Positions 10,855 through 24,585 of a stretch of DNA of 64,000 bases are shown piece after piece. The stretch's first letter is position 1, and each line of letters begins with the position of its first letter. This DNA comes from Triticum aestivum. Taxonomy: Eukaryota; Streptophyta; Magnoliopsida; Poales; Poaceae. Where the stretch lies: contig NC_057807.1 in assembly GCF_018294505.1 (NCBI RefSeq), positions 135,004,747 to 135,068,746 of the forward strand, given 5' to 3'. Made by a program: the position numbers and the translations under genes. The notes under the pieces were generated by a model. It made no database searches, had not been told where the DNA came from, and saw nothing but the letters and a program-made list of their open reading frames with translations.

Positions 10855-12395
10855 ATGTCCGGAGCGGGAGGCAAATGGTTGGCCTCCTCCGTTACGGAGG
10901 AGCACATCGCAAAACTGCGCAGCGCCGGATATCTTTCCGGCGACATCGCGCACCGGCTGCCCGACAAGGGGCAGCTCATCCCCACCCCCAGGCCCCATGA
11001 GAGGGTCATATTCCTTCCCCACTTCCTCCGCGGACTGGGCTTCCCGTTGCATCCCTTTGTCCGGGGGCTCATGTACTATTACGGCCTGGATTTCCACGAT
11101 TTGGCGCCAAACTTCATCGTCAACATCTCGGCGTTTATCGTCGTGTGCGAGGCCTTCCTCTGCATCCAACCCCACTTTGGCTTGTGGCTCAAGACCTTCA
11201 ATGTCAAGCCGAAGGTGGTGAAGGGCACTCAAGCGGAGTGCAGAGGCGCCATGTTGGGCAAGATGCCCAACGTCACCTGGCTCGAAGGGGCCTTCGTGGA
11301 GTCCGTCAAGGGGTGGCAATCGGGGTGGTTCTACATCACCGAGCCGCGCGACCCTAGGTGGGCGGCGGCCCCCGAGTTCAGATCTGGTATCCCTACGCAG
11401 CTCACCTCCTGGAAAGAGAAGGGCTTGCTATGGGGTGATTCGGAGGAGCTAACGGGACTCCAAGCCTGTATCCAGAAGCTGGTGAGCAAGAAGCTCAGGC
11501 TTGTCAACGTGGTCCAAGTCATGCTCATCCGCCGGATTCTCCCGTGCCAAGAACGGGCATTTAAATTGTGGGAGTTCAATCCGGCACAGCACTAGGAATT
11601 GAGCGGGCTCTTCGACACGATGTACGAAGGAGCCTGGAGGGTGCTGTTCAAGGGCGCCGAAGCTCCTGCATCCGCTACTGAAGATCGCGGATTTCGCTCG
11701 CAGCGTCCAGCTGACGAGGTAAGTGATTCTACCCCTTTATGCGACACTTATTTTTAATAATTTGACCTTACGCGGGTTTCAATTTCCCTTTTCCTTTGAC
11801 AGGACTGGATGAAGAAGGCCGAGCAGATCATCTGTCTGACTCCCATGCCAGAAAACCCAGTAGACGCCCGCCTAGCGGGGCTGCTGGTTCCGGCACCGCA
11901 CGTGGTGCCGGAGAAGAAGGCCAAGAAGGTGGCCACGGGCACTCGAAAGAGTTCCCGTTTCAGGTGTCCGACGGCTCCGAGGCGGACTCCTCCCCCGAAG
12001 GCGAGGAGGAGGAAGAAGACTCTCTCCCAGAGGAAGGAGAGAGGAAAAGGAAGGCTTCCCCAATAGGGGAGGCCGAAGGGTCCAAGAGGGGAAGGACTAT
12101 TCCGCCGGACAGCTCGGCCAACGCCAGCATTGGCGACGAAGAATGGCCCTCTAGGGCCAGGCCTCCGGCGAGATCGTAAGTATCCGGATTCCTGAATGAT
12201 TTATAATTTCTTTTTGTGTCACATAGTGTCCTTCTAATGCCGCACACTGCCTGTAGTCCGGCCGATGATGATCTCCCCGCTCCATCGAGCGGCTCGTTGG
12301 CTCCGTCGGATGTAGATTCCATCCCGACTGCCTCCACCCCTCGCGACACTGAGGACGCCGAGGTGGGATCCCAGGAAGGGACCCATCAGGAGGAG
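10855..12395 (+). pseudogene. Antisense Tat gene (clade a) of T2, exons 1-3a
   Basis: This is the best-preserved copy of the antisense gene. The chosen start is ATG at 10855 (MSGAGGKW), which matches the T4 copy; an upstream in-frame ATG at 10783 is not conserved. Exon 1 runs 10855-11718 and ends in a GTAAGT donor; a TAG at 11593-11595 interrupts it but the frame stays open beyond. Exon 2 runs 11803-12175 after a TTTGACAG acceptor and has one frameshift near 11960, between a basic (KKAKK) and an acidic (EGEEEEE) segment. Exon 3 starts at 12257 and is cut at 12395 by the chromovirus-like element. The N-terminal 200 residues resemble the 'putative gypsy type transposon' domain (LRGLGFP, FVRGL, YYGLDFHDL, PHFGLWLKTF). 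No catalytic motif is visible. The gene runs opposite to gag. Confidence 0.72.
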
Positions 12396-15300
12396 TGTCA
12401 CAGCCCCAGATCAGCCCTTGTTTGTTTTTGCTTTAGCATCCATGCAACATGTTTAAATTTTATGAAATTTGAAATGGGGATGACCAAGCCCTAGCACCAA
12501 AGCATTTGCAAATAGGTTCAACTTCAAAATATTTTCAAAGAACCCAAATTGGTTTGCAAAAATGTTCATGATTACTGGAAAAGGGTGAAAACCATATCCA
12601 GAGATGATGGATATTTTTCCAAGACATTTTTGGATTTTTGATTAAACCATATTGTATTTGAATTGGGGCATTTAAATACTGTTAATATTTTTAAATGCTC
12701 CAACAATTCTGAAAATAGTTGAGGGCCTCTGTAATAATTCAGTTAATGTCCACAATTATTCTCAGGATTTATAAAAAATGATTTAGTGGCTAAAACTAAA
12801 TCAAAACAAACTACAGAAAATAGAAAACAGAATTAAATAGAAATAAAAGAGAGAGAGAGAAGGAAGTTACCTGGCGCCCACTTACCTGGCCCAGCACGGC
12901 CCAGCCCATCTCCACTCCCCCTGTCGTCTTCCTCCTCGCCAGAAGGACCGAGGCGTGGCGCGCGCCCGAGAGGCCTCGGCCACCTCCTGCTTCCCCTGGC
13001 CACCTCCTGCTTCCTCTCGTCGCCCTGGACCCTGTCCGCGACGCCACGCACCCTCCCAGGCCTCGCACTCTCCCCGTGCCTTCTCCCCCCCCTTCTTTGG
13101 CTCCCTCTCTCTTCCACCGAGCGGAGCCCCGTCGCCACCGACGCCGTTCGTCGCGGCCACAACCACCGCCTCGCCTCCCCGACGCCTCCCAAAGCTCCGC
13201 CGGTCCTCCCTCTTCCTCCTCACCAAGACGGAAGGCGCCGGAAGCCCTGGATGGGGCCAGCTTCGCCGTTCCCCTCCTCGGCCACCGTGGATCGCCGCCG
13301 TCAAATCCGTCCCCGTCCGGCCTCCCTCAAGCTCGCCGTCCACCTCTACAGGGTCTACGTGAGCTCTCCGTCCGTTTCCCCCTCTCTGTTTCGTCGTTCG
13401 CGCGCCGTAGCTAGGTTATCCACCAAGACCGAAACCCCATCGCCACCGGCCATGGCGCCGCCGTGGCCAGGGCCACCGCAGCCCGCGCCTGAGCACGTCA
13501 CCGTGCTCGGTGAACCCCCAGGAGCACGTAGCCCTCCTCGTTTTCTCCTCTAGTGCGCCGTAGCTTCGCCACCGTTCGCGCCCGAACTCCGGCCACCACG
13601 GAAGTGCTCGCCGCTGTCGTCTCCGGCCACCCCGCGGCCCCTCGTGCAGCCAGCTAGGTGTGGCCGTGTACGGGCTACCTTCTGGTGGCCTTCGCGCGTC
13701 CAGCCGCCGCCCGTAGCGCAACCCCGGTGAACATCCTCCGCGTTTCGGCTCGCCGCCGGCCGAACTCCGGTGGCCAGTGACGTGGCGCTGTCATTAGCCA
13801 CTAATGACGCACTAACCAACCCCCTAGGCCACTGACAGTGGGCCCCACCCCTGGTCAAACCCCAGTCAGCGCTGGGTTTGACCGGAATTAGCTCCTGTGT
13901 CACTGACGTGTGGCCCCCACACGTCAGGTTTGACCTGGGGCGCCCAGTTGACCCTGCTGACGTCACCGTGACGTGGTGCTGACGCCATAATTCATTTCTG
14001 GATTTATATTATTCAGGAAATTCCAGAAAATTGTAAAAACTTCTAAAAATCATAGAAATTCAACCGTAGCTCCAAATTAAATAATTTATATATGAAAAAT
14101 TATCAGAAAAATTCAAGGAATCCATCTGTACCATTTTCATGCATGTTAGAACAACTTATAGCTGCTGTTTAGCACAAATCAATTAAATGGCATTTGAATA
14201 ATCACATATGGAGTTTGAATTTGAATCTTGTATTCAAACCAACTTCATTTAATCTGTTGCTAGTTGCATTAGCTCAAAACACATTCATATTGCCATGTCA
14301 TGAGCATGCATCATATTGTGCATTGCATTGATTGTATTTCTTCCTTGTTGCCGGTATCTGTTCCCTCCCGGTAGACGATGTTCCGACGTTGTGATCGTTG
14401 ACACTGATGAAGACTCAATGTTATCTTCAGAAGTGCCAGGCAAGCAAAACCCCCTTGTTCATTCCGATACAATCCTACTCTCTCGCTCCTGCTCTCTTTT
14501 ACTGCATTAGGACAACAACGATTCATCTGTTACTTGCCACGGTAGCTGAACCCCTTTATCCTTTGCATGACCTGTCATTCCACAGTAACAAGATGAAACC
14601 CACTAGTATGAGTAGGAGTTGTTTGAGCCCTGTTGTGCCTACTCATTCATGTTTGTTTGTCATGCCTGCTACTGCTTAGAGTTGAGTCAGGTCTGATTCA
14701 TCGGGGATGAATCAGAAGTGTGTGAACATGTCCTACTATGTGTGAGCTAAGTGTGTGAACACGATTTGGTAAAAGGTATCGGTGAGAGGCCATGTAGGAG
14801 TACATGGTGGGTTGTCTCATTGAAGCCGTCCTCAGGAACTGAGTTCTGTGTTTGTGATCCATGATTCAGCTACTACCATACATTGGGCCCTGAAATATGA
14901 CCCCGCTCGACTTCTTATTCACCCTTGTCCTCTGTCCAGGAGTTGCAAGTAGTTTCTGGTGTTTGTAGTATGCTGGAGGCCGTGGACAGCGCTGACCATA
15001 GGGGTGGGCTGTGATGCGGTAGGCACGTGGCCGGGTATACCGGGCGCCCGTTTGGTGTCACGGAACCCTGTTCACATCGTTTGGGGCTGTGAGCGAAACT
15101 CCGGCCGGATCTCCTCATGGATGGAACCCGAATAGGCGATAAACCTGGACTAGAGACTTGAGTGTTTAGGTAGGTCGTGGTCTACACCCACGTCGGCTTT
15201 CGCTTGAAGTCTGCCGAGCACATGTCGTGTGCAGACGCTAAGTGGTGGAAACATGTATGAAGAAGTACACCCCTGCAGGGTTAACATCATCTATTCGAAT

Positions 15301-16496
15301 AGCCGTGTCCGCGGTAAAGGACTTCTGGGTTGCTTATATCAGTTCATAGACAAGTGAAAGTGGATACTCTAAAATACGCAAGATAAGCGTGAGTGCTATG
15401 GATGGCGTTCTCATAGGGAGACGGGAGCGGATCCATAGTGGTGTATTGATATGGTGAATATGTGGACTCGTGTGCGCCACCTCAAAAGAGTTACATTGCA
15501 GTCGTAGTTTAGGTTAGCCACCGAGTCAAAGCTGGCTTGCTGCAGTTAAACCCCACCATCCCTTTGTTGATAATGATGCATATGTAGTTAGTTCTGATGT
15601 AAGTCTTGCTGGGTACATTTGTACTCATGTTTGCCTATTTTATGTTTTTGCAGAGAGACTTCGGTCTCACTAGTAGTTTCGCGTGGACTTCGACGTTTAG
15701 CTTGTTACCTCAGCTACGATCTTGTGCCCCGGCAGGATCTGGTAGATAGTCAGGCTTCTCAGCCTTTTTCAGTTATAGATGTCTGTACCCAGACATGATA
15801 GCTTCCGCTTGTGCTTTGACTTGTATGCTCTGATTGTTGGGTCATGAGACCCATGTTTGTAATATCTCGCTCCTCGGAGCCTATTGAATAAATTACTTGA
15901 GTCGTAGAGTCATGTTGTGATGCCATGTTGTATTTGCACATATCGAGCATATTGTGTGTATGTTATTGAAATGCTTGGTATGTGTGGGATCTGACCATCT
16001 AGTTGTTTATCTTTAGTAGCCTCTCTTACGGGGAAATGTCTCCTAGTGTCTCCACCGAGCCATGGTAGCTTGCTACTGCTCCGGAACACTTAGGCTGGCC
16101 GGCATGTGTCCTTCTTCGTTCCCGTGTCTGTCCCTTCGGGGAAATGTCACGCGATGAATACCGGAGTCCTGTTAGCCCGCTATAGCCCGGTTCACCGGAG
16201 TCCTGCTAGCCCAGTGCTACAGCCTGGATTCACTCACTGATGACCGACACGTTCGATGCTAGGTCATGGATGCCTGTCCCTGTAAGTCTATGCCACTTTG
16301 GGTTTACGACTAGCCATGTCAGCCCGGGCTCCTTATCATATGGATGCTAGCGACACTGTCATATACGTGTGCCAAAAGGCGCAAACGGTCCCGGGCAAAG
16401 GTAAGGCGACACCGTGGGAATACCGTGCGTGAGGCCGCAAAGTGATATGAGGTGTTACATGCTAGATCGATGTGGCATTGAGTCGGGGTCCTGACA
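12396..16496 (+). repeat. 5' LTR of chromovirus-like element (4101 bp)
   Basis: It begins TGTCACAGCCCCAGATCAGC and ends GGTCCTGACA. It has an AT-rich start, a GC-rich block (about 12880-13980) and a long moderately AT-rich remainder with a polyadenylation-like AATAAAT near 15886. Open frames in the GC-rich block differ in frame and length from their counterparts in the 3' LTR, so they do not look coding. Confidence 0.93.
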
Positions 16497-16500
16497 GCGT

Positions 16501-16517
16501 TGGTATCAGAGCTTGAC
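16501..16517 (+). promoter_or_regulatory. Primer binding site, initiator tRNA-Met type
   Basis: TGGTATCAGAGCTTGAC starts four bases after the 5' LTR. TGGTATCAGAGC is the standard complement of the plant initiator tRNA-Met 3' end used by chromoviruses and copia elements. Confidence 0.85.
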
Positions 16518-19500
16518 TGCCTGTAGGATTACCAAGCCAAACTGGTCGAAGTTGAGTCTAGAAATTCTTTAGTTATATAAGGGAATTGATTGTGGGATGG
16601 AACGTAAGGCTCTTTTTACTCCTTACACCTTATGCCTTCTGATCTGAGTCATCATCTTCTCTTCTACGGGGATTAAGAACTAGGCTATCTCTTCTTTCTA
16701 TCAGGATCACGTGTTACTAATCCGTAGACTTATAAGATTTTTGGACTTAAGCCTCTGTTCAGTTTTTACTGCTTCCGTATGTTAATTGTTGATCTCGAAA
16801 CTGTGATATTGTGCTTCTGAGTGGTTATGCCACCATTTTTGTGAATGTCTCAAATCTTTTCTGAGCATTTACAGCCGTTATGCTGTCCGAGTCATTCCAG
16901 GTTTCTAAATAGTCTGATGCATTTGCAAAATCCTTTCCCTCTGGTTTCGATGTTCCTTTATGCCAGCTCAATCACACTAATTGTTGAGTTGAGGTATTCT
17001 ATTGCCTTGACATTTATGTTGGAGTTACTATTATGACCCTAGGTATTTAGGGAGTCACCTAGTAATCTAGCAACGTTTTGTGTTCCCAGTGTGAGATTCT
17101 GGCCTTTATTCTCGAAAGCATTCCGTGATGCTACTTAGTAGTAGGTATTCTATTCCTGGGTTTTGAACCCGAGGTTCACTCTACTTACTTCATGTTGATA
17201 GTGTTGCTAGTTCCTTTAGGATAATAGTAACCTTTGCGATAGTCCTCGAGGTTCATGGTACATCCTTCTTCCAATTAGCATGAATCATTCTTGGCAGGAG
17301 TTCTTCTGAACCAAAAGATAACAACAAGAGTGCTCTCGATGAGTTCTCCATGCTATATTGTGACTCTGCCAGCTCAACCTTTCTGCATGGGTTATCCGGA
17401 AGAATTATGTTGAACTTGGTTCGACATACTAATCTATGCATCCACAACTCAGAAAGTTATATGTTCCTTTGAGTTGTCCCTCTTTAGTTGTCTACTGATC
17501 TTCGTCTATCAATTGATAGTCAAGAGTATGCGTGCATTCGTTTATCGATGCCTATTACCCTTGTGGTCCGTCAAGCCATTCTGTCCTGAATGACTTGGAG
17601 AAACAAACTTCAGTACCTCATCCATATCAAGGATTGGGTCAAAACAATTGTACTCCGCAGATCAAAATGCCAATCCAGCTTTTGCTCTGTTCTACCTTGG
17701 AGTATTACCATCTTTTATATCGGGATTGTTATAGGAATTGCACACCATCCTATGAACTCTTGGTACAGTGATACTTCTTACCATCATTGTTCATTCCTCG
17801 GTTCCTGTGTTATTGTAACCGGAATGCCGACAAATGAATCATGACGTGTGAAATCAATACTGCTAGCAACTCTGTTGCTTGGTAGTTAAATGGACGATAA
17901 CCTCATTCTTAGCGTGTGATTATTGAATCATCACCCTAAGACTGATTGTGCTGCCTAGTCCCTATTTCTGGTGCACTCCTCGACCAATGAGTTAGGAATT
18001 ATTTCAAGTCCTCACTCATTTGATCATGTCGTCTTGCCCTCAAAAGCAAGATTGTTCTCGAGCTTAGTAACATACCGGTGGTTCGTGACTTTCCAAATAT
18101 CTTCTTGGAAGTGTTACCGGGTTGTTTCCTGACTGTTATGTTGAGCCCGTGATCAAGTTGGTTTCTTGTGAACCACCCTTTCTCCAAGAATCTGTGTTGG
18201 ATATCCCTGAGCTAGTTGGTTAAGCTAGAAAACAACTTGGAGAATTGGAAGATAAAAGCTTGCCTGACTTAGTTCGTTCCAAAGGGATATTCTTGTGTAG
18301 TGTGTGTTGAAGAAAGATGATATCTTCATCGATTGGTCCCTATGATCAGTTGCTGGACCTATTGTCTTATCAACCCTTTGATTTGAGTGTGGGCTATCGT
18401 CAAATCAAATCAGTACCAACGATGCTCGTAATGTTGTCTTACTCGTGGTTGATCCCTCGAGCATACACCATTATATCTTTTGGGTCTGACCAATGCTATC
18501 ACTTGTTCACTTAACTATGGAATTCCTTTTAAAAGGAAACCCAGATGAATAGTTGTTGAGCCCATTGACAACATCCTTATCTCCTCCATGATTTTGTTGG
18601 ACAATAAGTTAGTGTTGGAAACTTTTGAAGCATTTGTTCATGCTAGCTCATGAAGCATATGTTCGGATGTAAGAAGTGACTTCCTCTAGTTCATGTGCAT
18701 TTGATGCAAGTTGCCGCCGTGGACTCGAGAAAGTCAATGTTGCTTCCTTTGGAATCATCGCAAGTCAGTCATGCACACGTGTGAAGTATTCTGTGGTCTG
18801 GAGACTTGCAACCCTCATTCCATATGTGTATCCTAGCACACCAAGCCACTGACTGATTTGGTCAAGGAGAAGGAGTATCTTCATAAGAGCTAATCCGGAC
18901 TTATGAAAGAACTTCGATATCCTCGCTGATGGTTCCCAACCAGAACTCGATAGTGTTTTATTGTAAGACCACCACGTGGTCATGCTTGTCTAGGACATCG
19001 TGTTCACACGTGTGTAGCAGAACCAGCTCATGTTTAGGAGTTTGCTATCGTAGTTCATTTTCCGAGAATCTCGCAACGTTATCTCGTCGAATTGTGTTGC
19101 AAACTTTCATTTATCTTCCTAGACTCGATGAGTCTGGAATATCCTGACACCAACCAAATCTGAATCTCAAGCAGTTATGATGGTTTGGAACATTTCCCAA
19201 GAACTATAATATCGGTCCCTCGGAAACCGGTAAAGTGGATGTCGTGGCCAACACACCCCGCCGGGAGACCTAATATTATAGTATCTTGATTGGAGAAGTT
19301 GGCCACCTCCCCATAAGGATTTCATAGGATTTACCTCCGTAACTGTTCCTTATGGATTCTATTGCTCCCAAAGTCCGACCTTTTACTTGATGTTCTAGAT
19401 ATCAAACCATAATTATCTATGAGATACACTAGCACATCAAGGAGAACATTAGAAGCGGAGTGCTAAATGTCTCTCGGTCGATCATCCAGATTTTGTTTCC

Positions 19501-20480
19501 TTGGCCTCGCTAAGGTGAAATCTGAGAAGGTGTTATCTTCCTCTGCATCTGCATCATCCATCATTAGCCATCATGGTAGTACGTTGTGTTGCCAGGATCC
19601 TTGACACGGATGTTGGTAAAACCTTGATGGTTGTGGAAATGCTCAAGTTCTTGAGAGCACGCACAAGCGCTAGGTGTTATCATTGGTACTAACTGGATTG
19701 CTCTCAGTTTCCTCGGCAATGCTTTGACCTTTCAAACAGTGAATTCACTCTTTATTGTTGGGTTCTTCCCCAGTTACCAGAATCATTCCCAGCATTTGCA
19801 TTTTGTTCCTAGCTTGCACCGCCAATGTGCCATTCTACCATGGGTCTCTTCCATTTCCGGTGGTAAGCAAATTCATCCATTACGTTGTCTTCAACAAGGT
19901 AATCCACATCATCCAAGTCCGAGTATGCCATTCTACCGACCCGCTCCAAACGATCGCTCGAGAATTGCCTTAGGCTAGTTTAAAGAGTTTCAATGATCTC
20001 TGAATCAAAGGTAATTCTTCTTGCCACTTAAGGGGATATATCTACGAGTCACCATCCCTAAGATGCCTCGTTGTGGTATCATGGCAACTCAACTCCTCGC
20101 TACGATTGACAATCGATTACCACCTTCTTAAGCGTGAAATTGTTGTCTACCTAGTGAACCTTCGTCATCTGCTTCACTCCATTCCTATGGATGTGTGCTT
20201 CGCCTCTCAGCTCGAGAGATGTTGCTATGTCTCATTCCGTGAGTTAATTCTGAGTTGTTCGACCTTCGAGAAGAACCATTCTTTTAGGGTCTTTCCTTTC
20301 CTCTCGTTGTCATGTTAGTTGGAGTTCTCAGAGCAAGACTTCAAGAAAATGATGGTGAACAAATCAACGTTTAGTTGAAGTGCAACCTGGATCGTGAAGA
20401 TTGTACTAGTTTGCGTTCCCCCTTCACCTTACCCTACGCTTAAATCTCGGGACGAGATTTTTTGTTTAGTGGGGGTGAGC
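16518..20480 (+). pseudogene. Degenerate internal region of the chromovirus-like element
   Basis: No frame is preserved. About 18310-18410 carries what looks like a decayed reverse transcriptase segment: a KKDD-like stretch followed by DLS-GYRQIKS, comparable to the DLRSGYHQI motif of gypsy reverse transcriptases. About 19190-19330 has short stretches reminiscent of a gypsy integrase/chromodomain end, but I cannot align it. The closing CTCGGGACGAGATTTTTTG and G-rich tract (20467-20480) are the usual 3' end and polypurine tract of Tekay elements. Everything else is stop-rich in all frames. Confidence 0.5.
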
Positions 20481-23400
20481 TGTCACAGCCCCAGATCAGC
20501 CCTTGTTTGTTTTTGCTTTAGCATCCATGCAACATGTTTAAATTTTATGAAATTTGAAATGGGGATGACCAAGCCCTAGCACCAAAGCATTTGCAAATAG
20601 GTTCAACTTCAAAATATTTTCAAAGAACCCAAATTGGTTTGCAAAAATGTTCATGATTACTGGAAAAGGGTGAAAACCATATCCAGAGATGATGGATATT
20701 TTTCCAAGACATTTTTGGATTTTTGATTAAACCATATTGTATTTGAATTGGGGCATTTAAATACTGTTAATATTTTTAAATGCTCCAACAATTCTGAAAA
20801 TAGTTGAGGGCCTCTGTAATAATTCAGTTAATGTCCACAATTATTCTCAGGATTTATAAAAAATGATTTAGTGGCTAAAACTAAATCAAAACAAACTACA
20901 GAAAATAGAAAACAGAATTAAATAGAAATAAAAGAGAGAGAGGGAAGGAAGTTACCTGGCGCCCACTTACCTGGCCCAGCACGGCCCAGCCCATCTCCAC
21001 TCCCCCTGTCGTCTTCCTCCTCGCCAGAAGGACCGAGGCGTGGCGCGCGCCCGAGAGGCCTCGGCCACCTCCTGCTTCCCCTGGCCACCTCCTGCTTCCT
21101 CTCGTCGCCCTGGACCCCGTCCGCGACGCCATGCACCCTCCCAGGCCTCGCACTCTCCCCGTGCCTTCTCCCCCCCTTCTCTGGCTCCCTCTCTCTTCCA
21201 CCGAGCGGAGCCCCGTCGCCACCGACGCCGTTCGCCGCGGCCACAACCACCGCCTCGCCTCCCCGACGCCTCCCAAAGCTCCGCCGGTCCTCCCTCTTCC
21301 TCCTCACCAAGACGGAAGGCGCCGGAAGGCCTGGATGGGGCCAGCTTCGCCGTTCCCCTCCTCGGCCACCGCGGATCGCCGCCGTCAAATCCGCCCCCGT
21401 CCGGCCTCCCTCAAGCTCGCCGTCCACCTCTACAGGGTCTACGTGAGCTCTCCGTCCGTTTCCCCCTCTCTGTTTCATCGTTCGCGTGCCGTAGCTAGGT
21501 TATCCACCAAGACCGAAACCCCATCGCCGCCGGCCATGGCGCCGCCGTGGCCAGGGCCACCGCAGCCCGCGCCTGAGCACGTCACCGTGCTCGGTGAACC
21601 GCCAGGAGCACGTAGCCCTCCTCGTTTTCTCCTCTAGTGCACCGTAGCTTCGCCACCGTTCGCGCCCGAACTCCGGCCACCGCGGAAGTGCTCGCCGCCG
21701 TCGTCTCCGGCCACCCCGCGGCCCCTCGTGCAGCCAGCTAGGTGCGGCCGTGTACGGGCTACCTTCTGGTGGCCTTCGCGCGTCCAGCCGCCGCCCGTAG
21801 CGCAACCCCGGTGAACATCCGCCGCGTTTCGGCTCGCCGCCGGCCGAACTCCGGTGGCCAGTGATGTGGCGCTGTCATTAGCCACTAATGACGCACTAAC
21901 CAACCCCCTAGGCCACTGACAGTGGGCCCCACCCCTGGTCAAACCCCAGTCAGCGCTGGGTTTGACCGGGATTAGCTCCTGTGTCACTGACATGTGGCCC
22001 CCACACGTCAGGTTTTACTTGGGGCGCCCAGTTGACCCTGCTGACATCACCGTGACGTGGTGCTGACGCCATAATTCATTTCTGGATTTATATTATTCAG
22101 GAAATTCCAGAAAATTTGTCAAAACTTCTAAAAATCATAGAAATTCAACCGTAGCTCCAAATTAAATAATTTATATATGAAAAATTATCAGAAAAATTCA
22201 ATGAATCCATCTGTACCATTTTCATGCATGTTAGAACAACTTATAGCTGCTGTTTAGCACAAATCAATTAAATGGCATTAGAATAATCACATATGGAGTT
22301 TGAATTTGAATCTTGTATTCAAACCAACTTCATTTAATCTGTTGCTAGTTGCATTAGCTCAAAACAAATTCATATTGCCATGTCATGAGCATGCATCATA
22401 TTGTGCATTGCATTGATTGTATTTTTCCTTGTTGCCGGTATCTGTTCCCTCCCGGTAGACGATGTTCCGACGTTGTGATTGTTGACACTGATGAAGACTC
22501 AATGTTATCTTCAGAAGTGCCAGGCAAGCAAACCCCCCTTGTTCATTCCGATACAATCCTACTCTCTCGCTCCTGCTCTCTTTTACTGCATTAGGACAAC
22601 AACGATTCATCTGTTACTTGCCGCGGTAGCTGAACCCCTTTATCCTTTGCATGACCTGTCATTCCACAGTAAATAGATGAAACCCACTAGTATGAGTAGG
22701 AGTTGTTTGAGCCCTGTTGTGCCTACTCATTCATGTTTGTTTGTCATGCCTGCTACTGCTTAGAGTTGAGTCAGGTCTGATTCATCGGGGATGAATCAGA
22801 GGTGTGTGAACATGTCCTACTATGTGTGAGCTAAGTGTGTGAACACGATTTGGTAAAAGGTATCGGTGAGAGGCCATGTAGGAGTACATGGTGGGTTGTC
22901 TCATTGAAGCCGTCCTCAGGAACTGAGTTCTGTGTTTGTGATCCATGATTCAGCTACTACCATACATTGGGCCCTGAAATATGACCCCACTCGACTTCTT
23001 ATTCACCCTTGTCCTCTGTCCAGGAGTTGCAAGTAGTTTCTGGTGTTTGTAGTATGCTGGAGGCCGTGGACAGCGCTGACCATAGGGGTGGGCTGTGATG
23101 CGGTAGGCACGTGGCCGGGTATACCGGGCGCCCGTTTGGTGTCACGGAACCCTGTTCACATCGTTTGGGGCTGTGAGCGAAACTCCGGCCGGATCTCCTC
23201 ATGGATGGAACCCGAATAGGCGATAAACCTGGACTAGAGACTTGAGTGTTTAGGTAGGTCGTGGTCTACACCCACGTCGGCTTTCGCTTGAAGTTTGCCG
23301 AGCACATGTCGTGTGCAGACGCTAAGTGGTGGAAACATGTATGAAGAAGTACACCCCTGCAGGGTTAACATCATCTATTCGAATAGCCGTGTCCGCGGTA

Positions 23401-24580
23401 AAGGACTTCTGGGTTGCTTATATCAGTTCATAGACAAGTGAAAGTGGATACTCTAAAATACGCAAGATAAGCGTGAGTGCTATGGATGGCGTTCTCGTAG
23501 GGAGACGGGAGCGGATCCATAGTGGTGTATTGATATGGTGAATATGTGGACTCGTGTGCGCCACCTCAAAAGAGTTACATTGCAGTCGTAGTTTAGGTTA
23601 GCCACCGAGTCAAAGCTGGCTTGCTGCAGTTAAACCCCACCATCCCTTTGTTGATAATGATGCATATGTAGTTAGTTCTGATGTAAGTCTTGCTGGGTAC
23701 ATTTGTACTCACGTTTGCCTATTTTATGTTTTTGCAGAGAGACTTCGGTCTCACTAGTAGTTTCGCGTGGACTTCGACGTTTAGCTTGTTACCTCAGCTA
23801 CGATCTTGTGCCCCGGCAGGATCTGGTAGATAGTCAGGCTTCTCAGCCTTTTTCAGTTATAGATGTCTGTACCCAGACATGATAGCTTCCGCTTGTGCTT
23901 TGACTTGTATGCTCTGATTGTTGGGTCATGAGACCCATGTTTGTAATATCTCGCTCCTCGGAGCCTATTGAATAAATTACTTGAGTCGTAGAGTCATGTT
24001 GTGATGCCATGTTGTATTTGCACATATCGAGCATATTGTGTGTATGTTATTGAAATGCTTGGTATGTGTGGGATCTGACCATCTAGTTGTTTATCTTTAG
24101 TAGCCTCTCTTACGGGGAAATGTCTCCTAGTGTCTCCACCGAGCCATGGTAGCTTGCTACTGCTCCGGAACACTTAGGCTGGCCGGCATGTGTCCTTCTT
24201 CGTTCCCGTGTCTGTCCCTTCGGGGAAATGTCACGCGATGAATACCGGAGTCCTGTTAGCCCGCTAAAGCCCGGTTCACCGGAGTCCTGCTAGCCCAGTG
24301 CTACAGCCTGGATTCACTCACTGATGACCGACACGTTCGATGCTGGGTCATGGATGCCTGTCCCTGTAAGTCTGTGCCACTTTGGGTTTACGACTAGCCA
24401 TGTCAGCCCGGGCTCCTTATCATATGGATGCTAGCGACACTGTCATATACGTGTGCCAAAAGGCGCAAACGGTCCCGGGCAAAGGTAAGGCGACACCGTG
24501 GGAATACCGTGCGTGAGGCCGCAAAGTGATATGAGGTGTTACATGCTAGATCGATGTGGCATTGAGTCGGGGTCCTGAAA
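20481..24580 (+). repeat. 3' LTR of chromovirus-like element (4100 bp)
   Basis: It aligns with 12396-16496 end to end and ends GGTCCTGAAA rather than the GACA of the 5' copy. It is followed by AGGAG (24581-24585), the target duplication, and then the T2 antisense exon resumes. Confidence 0.93.
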
Positions 24581-24585
24581 AGGAG

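Larger units (their letters stand above)
12396..24580 (+). mobile_element. Long-LTR chromovirus-like (Tekay type) element, coding-dead
   Basis: LTRs of 4101 bp (12396-16496) and 4100 bp (20481-24580) flank only 3984 bp of internal sequence. The target duplication AGGAG is at 12391-12395 and 24581-24585. The primer site at 16501 matches initiator tRNA-Met. The last internal bases (about 20440-20480, CTCGGGACGAGATTTTTTG then AGTGGGGGTGAGC) are the typical end of Tekay-lineage chromoviruses. The LTRs are very similar, on the order of 1% different by eye. Yet the internal region has no open frame longer than 84 codons and only faint pol traces. It was therefore probably mobilised by proteins supplied from elsewhere. 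Confidence 0.82.

Noticed and set aside
12811..13966. Long GC-rich open frames on both strands in the 4.1-kb LTR, repeated at 20896-21993
   Set aside because: The two LTR copies differ in frame, length and stops (for example 135 against 152 codons), so selection for a protein is not seen. GC-rich sequence gives long frames by chance.
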